DNA from: Clostridia bacterium
Lineage (GTDB): Bacteria; Bacillota_A; Clostridia; Christensenellales; Borkfalkiaceae
NCBI GenBank assembly: GCA_017399665.1
Contig: JAFQBR010000126.1
Span: 1-22,405, forward strand
DNA: 22,405 bases
Direction: 5' to 3'
Part shown: positions 15,200 to 22,405 of the stretch, piece after piece
How positions within the stretch are numbered: the first letter of the stretch is position 1
Layout: the number at the start of each line of letters is the position of its first letter
Notes under the pieces: model-generated
The model's input: only the letters and a program-made list of their open reading frames with translations
Database searches by the model: none
What the model was told of the DNA's origin: nothing
Made by a program: the position numbers and the translations under genes

Positions 15200-17776
15200 A
15201 TGAGAAAAGGAGTAAAAGCAATTATGAGCGCTTTGCTTGGTTTAACCATATTAGGCTCTGTGGCTTGTACTGGGGCTCAACCAAACAATCCAGGATCAAA
15301 CAATCAACACGGTCCTGCCGAAAACTACACGGTATGGGCGGCAAGCACTGCTGAAAAGTTTAAGCAAGACGACTTTTCTAATGCAAAAGAAGGAAATATG
15401 CAAATTAATATGGAAGCGGTTAAAAATGAGTACGAATCTGCTCAGTTAATCATTTCTACGTCAGACGATATTTCATCTTATTATTTAGAAAAGAGTGATT
15501 TGGTTTGTGGAGAAAACAGCATTTCGGCATCAAACGTCCAAGTTTATAACGTGTTATACGTTGAGCTTTCTAGCGAAAGAGACTTGGCTAACTATGGTGG
15601 CGGGATTTATCCCGATGCATTAGTTCCTATCGAAAAGGCTAAAGAATATGGAGAATTAAAGGCTAGCGCAGATACTAACGTTCAATTATGGATAACCGTA
15701 TATGTTCCAAAGGAAACGGTTGCCGGCGTGTATAATGCTAACTTTAAACTTACAATTGATGGGAAAGAGTTATCTGTTCCTGTTAGTGTTACCGTTTATG
15801 ACTATACTTTAACAGATAAGAATAATGCGCCTTCAATGTTTACTTATCGTCAAGACAGAATAGGTGTCGGTGAACTTGACAATAGTACCGCGATGATGGA
15901 AAAGTATTACGATTATTTTTCCGATTATCGTATAATGCTTCAAGAATTACCTATTGAATCATTAACACCCACAGAACTAGCTGATGCGGTAGAAAAGTAC
16001 TACGATCAAATGACAACATTCAGTTTGCTAAGCAGCAAGGGTACTATAACTACTAATTTTTCAAGAAACAGAGAAAGCATAAAGGCTCAAATTCTTGAAC
16101 TCGCAAAGAGAAGTACTGCAGAAAAGAATCTTGTTTCTAAGGCAGCAATTTACTGTATGGATGAACCTAACGTTCAAGGTGATGACAGCGATAACGTTAT
16201 CCAAACGGCTATAAACACAATGAATGATTGGTATGCAATGCTTAATGAAGTTGTTGCAATTATCTCTGCTGACGATAGTGGTGCTTATACAAACTTTAAA
16301 AATTATCCAGATTGGGAAAATCAAATTAAAACTATTCCTAATATCGTTCCGCATACCATTGGAAGTATGCAATGGCTTATAGGTAATGAAAATAAAGCAA
16401 AAGTTCAAGAATACTTAACTGCGCTTGAAACTATTTGCCCCGTATTTACAACTTTTGATGATGCAACGTATTATGATTTAATGGATTTGGTTGAAAAATA
16501 CGATCTTAATCTATGGTGGTATGGTTGTACAAATCCACAAGCTCCTTATCCTACTTATCATATTGGCGATTTAAACCTATTATCGTCAAGAACGGTAAGT
16601 TGGCTACAAATGAAATACAACATTGGCGGTAATCTATATTGGGGTGCAGCAGGTTATGCAACAGAAGACGAAAAGACCTTTGAATATCCCGTAAACGTTT
16701 ACAAATATCCTTATATGAAGTCAAATGGTAGATTTGTTGGTGGGGATGGTTATTTAACCTATCCTGGTGCAAGATACGGTATTTATGGGCCTATTCCTTC
16801 TATGCGCTTAATGTCTATAAGAGACGGTCTTGAAGATTACGAGTTACTATATGCATTAAAGCAAAAATATACAGATTTAAAGCAAACGTCATATACCGAT
16901 TTAAACGTTGAAGATATGATGCAAAGATTTTATAATTCACTTTCTTATCGCGGTACAAATATGAACAGAGATGGTCAAAATGGACTTGATTTTGCTTCTT
17001 TACGCCGTGAGCTTGTAACTTCTATTATTGAATTAGGTGACGATTGTGAATTTGTTATTGGTTCAACTTCAATCGAAGAAAATAAAGCAACGGTAGTTTA
17101 CTACGCAAAAGCGGGCTATACTGTAACTATTGACGGTCAAATTCAAACACCTAATAGTGGTAATAAATACGAGTACGTTTTAGATTTATCTATAAATGAA
17201 GATTTAACTATTAAATTAGAAAAAGAAGGTAAGGTTTACCAATATACAAAACATATAGGAACACCTTTAATTTCTCTTGTAACATTTGATAATTGGTCGG
17301 CAGAAAGCATTGCTGAGTACGCTGTAGTTAACGGTGGCGATGGTAGTGAAGTGTCTATTACCGAAGACTCTGCGTTAGGTGTAAAAGGTAAAGGTTTATA
17401 CGTAAAAACGTTAAGCAAGTTTGTTGGCGACGATTATAAGGATGCAACCTTCAAACCATACGTAAAGATTTCGACAAAAGCATTTGCAGGTGAAAACAAT
17501 ATCGCAGATTTTTCTTATGTTAAATTTAAAGTATTTAACAATTCAAGTTCTGATATATCAGTAGAAATTAAACTTGAAAAGGGAAAGAAAAATTACTCAA
17601 TTGGTACTTATAATCTAAAAGCAGGTGCAAATGAAATAATTTTAACGATTGATAGAATAGAATGGGCCGAACTTGCATCCGCAGAATATATTTCTGTTAT
17701 ATTTGAAAATGCGGGTAGCATTGATGCACCAGTTGGTTACGAAATAGTAATTGATAACCTTCACGGTAGTAAATAA
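15200..17776 (+). CDS. GH123-like / DUF4091 glycosidase lipoprotein
   Basis: An 858-residue surface lipoprotein: signal peptide with lipobox SVAC (Cys23), a Pro/Asn-rich linker, an N-terminal beta-sandwich (about 45-200), a TIM-barrel-like centre, and a DUF4091 region (about 440-575) with LWWYGC, GGNLYWGAAGY and GPIPSMRLMSIRDGLEDYELLYAL. DUF4091 is the C-terminal part of GH123 beta-N-acetylgalactosaminidases. The adjacent Asp321-Glu322 in IYCMDEPN fits the GH123 catalytic pair. After about residue 690 there is a jelly-roll module ending VIDNLHG, like those in the next gene, probably a carbohydrate-binding domain. GGAGG is 7 nt before the ATG. Extracellular removal of an N-acetylhexosamine is likely; the exact sugar is unproven because many DUF4091 proteins are uncharacterised. 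Confidence 0.82.
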   Translation: MRKGVKAIMSALLGLTILGSVACTGAQPNNPGSNNQHGPAENYTVWAASTAEKFKQDDFSNAKEGNMQINMEAVKNEYESAQLIISTSDDISSYYLEKSDLVCGENSISASNVQVYNVLYVELSSERDLANYGGGIYPDALVPIEKAKEYGELKASADTNVQLWITVYVPKETVAGVYNANFKLTIDGKELSVPVSVTVYDYTLTDKNNAPSMFTYRQDRIGVGELDNSTAMMEKYYDYFSDYRIMLQELPIESLTPTELADAVEKYYDQMTTFSLLSSKGTITTNFSRNRESIKAQILELAKRSTAEKNLVSKAAIYCMDEPNVQGDDSDNVIQTAINTMNDWYAMLNEVVAIISADDSGAYTNFKNYPDWENQIKTIPNIVPHTIGSMQWLIGNENKAKVQEYLTALETICPVFTTFDDATYYDLMDLVEKYDLNLWWYGCTNPQAPYPTYHIGDLNLLSSRTVSWLQMKYNIGGNLYWGAAGYATEDEKTFEYPVNVYKYPYMKSNGRFVGGDGYLTYPGARYGIYGPIPSMRLMSIRDGLEDYELLYALKQKYTDLKQTSYTDLNVEDMMQRFYNSLSYRGTNMNRDGQNGLDFASLRRELVTSIIELGDDCEFVIGSTSIEENKATVVYYAKAGYTVTIDGQIQTPNSGNKYEYVLDLSINEDLTIKLEKEGKVYQYTKHIGTPLISLVTFDNWSAESIAEYAVVNGGDGSEVSITEDSALGVKGKGLYVKTLSKFVGDDYKDATFKPYVKISTKAFAGENNIADFSYVKFKVFNNSSSDISVEIKLEKGKKNYSIGTYNLKAGANEIILTIDRIEWAELASAEYISVIFENAGSIDAPVGYEIVIDNLHGSK

Positions 17777-17793
17777 ACAAGGAGGTGCTTAAT

Positions 17794-20700
17794 ATGAAAA
17801 AAATATTTATTGTTTTATTAGCGGTATGCTCTATGGTATGTACTACAATTGGATTAACTGCGTGTGGCAATACATCGCAACAACCGGTTAAAGAAAAAAT
17901 TGAAACAATAGTTTCTTTTGACGATTATAATGACGTTTTGCTTACTTTAAGAAAGCTTGGTAATAGCTTTGGCAGAACTGAAATCAATAAAGATATGACT
18001 TATATCACACAGGGAACAGGTTCACTTAAAGTTCAACCTGAAGGAGATTACGCCCATCCTGATAAAATACCTTATTTATTATTTGGTTTTGTAGGAACTA
18101 GTGCTAAAACCTGTGATTTTAGTAATTTTTCAACTGTTAAGTTCGATATCTACAATGCCGAAGATAAGGAACTTACTATTACTACTTCTTGGAAATTTCC
18201 TTCAAACAGCGGTGAAGAAGTATTTATTGAAAAAACTACTACTAAACTTTACCCAAAGAAATGGAGAACTATTTCGTTAGATATGGAAAAGGTTGTATAT
18301 GAGTACAACGCGTCCATGGCTCTTGAATTGAAAATTGATTTCCACGAATTTAAAAAGAACAAAGAGGATACAATTAACACTTTTTATATCGATAATTTAA
18401 GGGGAGAAAACCTTGATTCTGAACGTAAAGTAATACAAGTTGTTGATTACCTAAAATATAATGCTTTACATTTAGAAGGCGAAAGCTATGATTTTGACGT
18501 AAGCTCGTTAAACGCTTATATCGGTAAGGCTACTGACGGCAAGGGCGATTCTACATCTTTAACTTACTCAGTACGTAAAGGTTACGGTAAAGACGGTGAG
18601 CTTGTATCTGCTAAGAATGGTAACGTTTACAGCTTAACAGAAGGTAAGTATACCGTTATTGTTAGCGATTCAAATAAGCAAGCAAGGGATAAAGAGGTTT
18701 ACTTTGACGTTTACAATCCCACAACCCGTGGTGTTTACGACTTTGGATATTTATCAGACTTTAATAAGTTTAGTCCCGACGGCAGTCAAAACGAATCTTA
18801 CATTAGCATTATAGAATTAGATGGGGTTAATACTCCCAACGCATATGAAGGCGCAACTAACTCACATGCAATGAAGATAATTATGCCTTCACCGCGTATT
18901 TATCCTGCATTCTATTTTGAACTTGGCAGAGAGTACCCCGCAAATACCGAAATTAGCTTTAAGGTATTTATCGATTTACCTCAAGAAGAAACGGTTATTA
19001 ACCGTATGGAATTCTATCCCAGAAAGACCAGCGCTGCAGCCGTTCGTTCTACGGTAGGACTAACTGCATCCGATTACGGTATTTGGAAGGAAATCAGATT
19101 TGTTTTAGCAGAAAACACCGATACCCTTTGGGGATTCTTCCACTTTGCAGGTCTTAACAACACGGGCGTAGTTGCTTACTTAGATGATTTTGCAGTAAGC
19201 TCGGTACCCGTTGAGTTTGCAATTAGTGATGGCGGACTTACCTTTGAAAGTAATGATATTCATATTTCTCATTTAATTTCAGATGGTACCTTAAACGCAA
19301 GCAATAACCCCTCTATAAGAGAACGCGTTGCATACGCAGACGAGGGCATAGTTGCACCTAGCGAAAACAATAATTACGGTGCTAAAATCACAGGTCTTGC
19401 AGGACATATCTTCCCCGCATTTAGAATTGAATTTGGCGAAGTTATTAAAAAAGGTCAATTCGTTACCTTTAAGCTATACGTAAATGATGATCCTAACGAC
19501 GATTATTACGTTAACAGAATAGCATGCAAGCCCGAACTTGGTGGCATAAGAAGCGGTGAGCTTTCACGTGCATTTATCAAGAGCGAATACAATAAGTGGA
19601 TTGACTGTGCATTCAAGTTAAATAGTGATGCAGATTGCATTTGGGTATTCTATGCTTATAATACAACTAACCCCGAATTAGCAGACGGCGCATCAATTTA
19701 TATCGATGATTGTAAAATTGCAAGTGCATCTGCAGATATTACCAGTGGTTATAGCTTTGAGAGCGAAGAGCCTTACGTGTTCGATGCTATTCCTAGCGGT
19801 GTAATTAATGCAAATTCTCAAAGCGGTTCAAGTAGTCGTGTGGCTTATGCGGATGAAAAAATACCTGCACCCTCTAGTGATAACGAATATGGTGTTAAGA
19901 TTGAATCTGACCCCAACAAGGCTGCTTTAGCGTTTAGAATTAACTTTGGTAAGCAATTAAGCGCTGGCGATAAAATTAGCTTTAACATTTACGTTAAACA
20001 ACCCGCAAGCGTTACCGATGCTTCTAAGCTTATGAGGTTAAACGCTAAGCCTGAATATACTGCTTCAACTGCAGCTCGCGGTAGCAACATGACAAGGGTA
20101 TATAGCGGTGCATCAACGTCGTTTAAGTATGAAACTTGGTTAACCGTAACCTTTACTTTAACACAAGTAAATGCAAACGATCCTAATGGTATTTGGGTTG
20201 GTATGGAATATCCTGTCGGTATTACTAACTATTCGGGCGTTATTGCTTATATCGATAACGTGGTTTATACGAAACCTGAACAGTTTGATGAAACTCCTGC
20301 CATCGAAGAAGGCTATAATTTTGAAGACAATGCAAAATTAGATGATATGGTTTCAAGCGGTATATTGAACGCAAGTGCTCAAAGTGGTGCAATTAGTAAA
20401 GTAAAATATGCCGATGAGGGTATAACTACTGATGATGCAAATAAATACGGCGTTAAGATAGTAGCTGATGCTAGCATGAGCGCATTAGTATTTAGAATTA
20501 ACTTTGGCAAACAGTTAAGCGCAGGCGATAAGATAAGCTTTAACATTTACGTTAAACAACCAACAAGCGTTACCGATGCTTCTAAACTTATGAGATTAAA
20601 CGCTAAGCCTGAATATACTACTACAACTGCAACTCGCGGTAGCAATATGGTCAAGGCGTTTAGCGGTGCATCAACCTCGTTTAAGTATGAAACATGGTTA

Positions 20701-22405
20701 ACCGTAACCTTTACTTTAACACAAGTAAACGGTAACGACCCCAACGGCATTTGGGTTGGTATGGAATATCCTAGCGGTATTACCACTTATTCAGGTGTTG
20801 TTGCTTATATCGATAACATAAGTTATGAAGAAAAGGTTGAGCTTTCAAAAATCGAAGGTGTAACCTTTGAAGGCGCTTCTCATTATTATGACGGCACTCA
20901 AAAACAAATTTTAGTTAGCGGTACTTTACCTAGCGGTGTAAGCGTTGTTTATACTAACAACGTTGCAACCGAGGTTGGCGTATATACAGCGAAAGCCGTT
21001 TTATCAGGTGAAGGCTATGAAACTTTAACTCTAACTGCAACCCTTGAAATTAAAGCTTTAAGAGAAATAACAGGGGTTACCTTTGAAGGTGCTTCATATT
21101 ACTATGACGGAGCAGAAAAGCAAATCCTTGTAAAGGGTGAATTACCTGAAGGCGTAACCGTTGCTTATACTAACAATAAAGGAACTGAAGTAGGCGTTTA
21201 TAACGCTATAGCAATACTTTCTGGTGAAGGCTATGAAACTTTAGAACTTAAGGCAACTTTAGAAGTTATAGCTTTAAGAGAAATAACCGGGGTTACCTTT
21301 GAAAGTGCTTCATATTACTATGACGGAGTAGAAAAGCAAATCCTTGTAAATGGCGAATTACCTGAAGGCGTAACTGTTACTTATAAAGATAATAAAGCGA
21401 CTGGTATTGGTGTATATAATGCAGTAGCAACACTTTCTGGCGAAGGTTATGAAACGTTGGTTTTAAATGCCGTACTAGAAATAAAAACTTTATCGGGTAT
21501 TAGTGGTATTTCATTTAAAGATGCTTCTTTCTACTACGATGGAAGCGAAAAAGAAATAGTTATAGAAGGTGAATTACCCGAAGGCGTAACTGTTTCTTAT
21601 ACTAATAACAAAGCAACCGAAGTTGGTGTATATAATGCAGTAGTAACCATTTCAGGTGAAGGATACGAAACCTTAGAGCTTAAGGCAACTTTAGAAATTA
21701 TGGCTTTAAAGGTAATAAGTGGTATTACCTTTGAAAGTGCTTCATATTACTATGACGGAGCAGAAAAGCAAATCCTTGTAAATGGCGAATTACCCGAAGG
21801 CGTAACCGTTGCTTATACTAACAATAAAGCAACTGAAGTAGGCGTTTATAACGCTATAGCAACACTTTCAGGCGAAGGCTACGAAATCTTAGAACTTAAG
21901 GCAACTTTAGAAATTAAGGCTTTAAGAGAAATAACTGGGGTTACTTTTGAAAATGCGTTATATTATTATGACGGAGTAGAAAAGCAAATCCTTGTAAACG
22001 GCGAATTGCCAGAAGGCGTAACCGTTGAATATGAAAACAACGTTGTAAAAGAAGTTGGATTATATGAAGCAAGGGCTATTTTATCAGGTGTTGGATATGA
22101 AACTTTAACATTTGAAGCAATTATTGAAATAGTTGAACAACCCGATATTGAAAAGGGTTACAGCTTTGAAACTAACGCAGTTCTATCCGATATGGTAAAA
22201 GACGGTGTAATTAATACCAGCACTCAAAGCGGTGAAATATCACGTGTTAAATATGTAGATGAAGGCATTAGCGCACCTACAAGCGGTAATGAATATGCAG
22301 TTAAAGTTGTTTCAGTTGAAGGTAAGCAATATTTATCATTTAGAATTGACTTAGGTAAGCAACTAAACGCAGGTGATAAAGTGACCTTCAAAATGTATGC
22401 AGTAA
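17794..22405 (+). CDS. Giant modular surface lipoprotein, jelly-roll and MBG-like repeats (partial, runs off right edge)
   Basis: An open frame from ATG 17794 (AAGGAGG just upstream, 17 nt after the previous stop) continues without a stop for 1537 codons to the edge. It has a lipoprotein signal with lipobox LTAC (Cys24). Modules in order: jelly roll A (about 40-205), an Ig-like stretch (about 210-308), jelly rolls B (312-469), C (479-645), D (652-832) and E (840-1012), six 72-residue MBG/Ig-like repeats (1020-1451), then the start of jelly roll F (1454 on). Jelly rolls end in the strand motif Y-(I/L)-D-(N/D), as in carbohydrate-binding modules. No catalytic domain is visible in this part. It probably binds glycan at the cell surface for the neighbouring GH123-like enzyme and transporter; an enzyme domain could still lie past the edge. 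Confidence 0.85.
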   Translation, partial: MKKIFIVLLAVCSMVCTTIGLTACGNTSQQPVKEKIETIVSFDDYNDVLLTLRKLGNSFGRTEINKDMTYITQGTGSLKVQPEGDYAHPDKIPYLLFGFVGTSAKTCDFSNFSTVKFDIYNAEDKELTITTSWKFPSNSGEEVFIEKTTTKLYPKKWRTISLDMEKVVYEYNASMALELKIDFHEFKKNKEDTINTFYIDNLRGENLDSERKVIQVVDYLKYNALHLEGESYDFDVSSLNAYIGKATDGKGDSTSLTYSVRKGYGKDGELVSAKNGNVYSLTEGKYTVIVSDSNKQARDKEVYFDVYNPTTRGVYDFGYLSDFNKFSPDGSQNESYISIIELDGVNTPNAYEGATNSHAMKIIMPSPRIYPAFYFELGREYPANTEISFKVFIDLPQEETVINRMEFYPRKTSAAAVRSTVGLTASDYGIWKEIRFVLAENTDTLWGFFHFAGLNNTGVVAYLDDFAVSSVPVEFAISDGGLTFESNDIHISHLISDGTLNASNNPSIRERVAYADEGIVAPSENNNYGAKITGLAGHIFPAFRIEFGEVIKKGQFVTFKLYVNDDPNDDYYVNRIACKPELGGIRSGELSRAFIKSEYNKWIDCAFKLNSDADCIWVFYAYNTTNPELADGASIYIDDCKIASASADITSGYSFESEEPYVFDAIPSGVINANSQSGSSSRVAYADEKIPAPSSDNEYGVKIESDPNKAALAFRINFGKQLSAGDKISFNIYVKQPASVTDASKLMRLNAKPEYTASTAARGSNMTRVYSGASTSFKYETWLTVTFTLTQVNANDPNGIWVGMEYPVGITNYSGVIAYIDNVVYTKPEQFDETPAIEEGYNFEDNAKLDDMVSSGILNASAQSGAISKVKYADEGITTDDANKYGVKIVADASMSALVFRINFGKQLSAGDKISFNIYVKQPTSVTDASKLMRLNAKPEYTTTTATRGSNMVKAFSGASTSFKYETWLTVTFTLTQVNGNDPNGIWVGMEYPSGITTYSGVVAYIDNISYEEKVELSKIEGVTFEGASHYYDGTQKQILVSGTLPSGVSVVYTNNVATEVGVYTAKAVLSGEGYETLTLTATLEIKALREITGVTFEGASYYYDGAEKQILVKGELPEGVTVAYTNNKGTEVGVYNAIAILSGEGYETLELKATLEVIALREITGVTFESASYYYDGVEKQILVNGELPEGVTVTYKDNKATGIGVYNAVATLSGEGYETLVLNAVLEIKTLSGISGISFKDASFYYDGSEKEIVIEGELPEGVTVSYTNNKATEVGVYNAVVTISGEGYETLELKATLEIMALKVISGITFESASYYYDGAEKQILVNGELPEGVTVAYTNNKATEVGVYNAIATLSGEGYEILELKATLEIKALREITGVTFENALYYYDGVEKQILVNGELPEGVTVEYENNVVKEVGLYEARAILSGVGYETLTFEAIIEIVEQPDIEKGYSFETNAVLSDMVKDGVINTSTQSGEISRVKYVDEGISAPTSGNEYAVKVVSVEGKQYLSFRIDLGKQLNAGDKVTFKMYAV
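19747..20832 (+). repeat. Tandem duplication of jelly-roll modules D and E
   Basis: Two in-frame copies, from 19747 and from 20311, with a 558-bp period in the core (for example TTTAGAATTA at 19933 and 20491, AACGCTAAGCCTGAATATAC at 20041 and 20599). The central 100 or so codons are nearly identical in DNA; the first 60 codons have diverged. Module F at 22153 starts another, more diverged copy. Confidence 0.88.
20851..22146 (+). repeat. Six tandem 216-bp repeats (72-residue MBG/Ig-like units)
   Basis: Units start at 20851, 21067, 21283, 21499, 21715 and 21931, each exactly 216 bp with no indel. Each encodes ITGVTFE-A-YYYDG-EKQILV-GELPEGVTV-YTNN-ATEVGVYNA-A-LSGEGYETL, with the last residues linking to the next unit. 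The pattern resembles MBG-type Ig-like domains of bacterial adhesins. Units 2, 3, 5 and 6 are close to each other in DNA; 1 and 4 are more diverged. Confidence 0.92.

Noticed and set aside
20851..22146. CRISPR-like regular repeats
   Set aside because: The period is 216 bp, entirely in frame and coding, with no short repeats separated by unrelated spacers.

Overview
The window looks like part of a glycan-utilisation locus from an AT-rich, Gram-positive-type Bacillota, probably a gut Clostridia or Christensenellales-like anaerobe. The lineage is an inference. It rests on the low GC content, strong AGGAGG-type ribosome sites, sigma-A-like promoters, three lipobox signal peptides and an LplABC-type sugar ABC transporter with no ATPase gene beside it.

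Layout. The left edge (1-289, minus) holds the N-terminus of an AraC-type sensor with its own promoter. Next is a five-gene minus-strand operon transcribed leftwards from a promoter at 6015-6042: a GH39-like glycosidase, glucuronate isomerase (uxaC), an RraA-like aldolase-family protein, an SDR-type fructuronate reductase (uxuB-like) and mannonate dehydratase (uxuA). Diverging from it at 6280 is a full AraC-family regulator that ends in a clear terminator. A second plus-strand operon starts at 7338: a DUF5107/TPR protein, a YgjV-family membrane protein, a GH20-like hexosaminidase, two ABC permeases, a large solute-binding lipoprotein with an extra internal promoter, a GH123/DUF4091-type lipoprotein glycosidase, and a very large repeat-built surface lipoprotein that runs off the right edge.

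How the genes fit together (inference). The two large lipoproteins would bind and trim a glycan at the cell surface, and the ABC system would import oligosaccharides. GH20, GH39 and DUF5107 proteins have no signal peptide and would work in the cytoplasm. The released hexuronate would pass through UxaC, UxuB and UxuA to 2-keto-3-deoxygluconate. The mix of hexosaminidase-type enzymes (GH20, GH123-like), a GH39 (the family that includes alpha-L-iduronidases and beta-xylosidases) and hexuronate catabolism suggests a glycan with uronic acid and N-acetylhexosamine, handled by hydrolases rather than lyases. No lyase, sulfatase, GH88, KDG kinase or KDPG aldolase lies in the window.

The most notable items are a shared A-rich element at the same distance upstream of both plus-strand promoters, the linkage of ygjV to hexuronate genes (also known from E. 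coli), the uncharacterised DUF5107 protein, the RraA-like protein inside the uronate operon, and the surface lipoprotein with six consecutive repeats of exactly 216 bp. No rRNA, tRNA, CRISPR array or transposable element was seen, and no gene-free stretch exceeds 300 bases.
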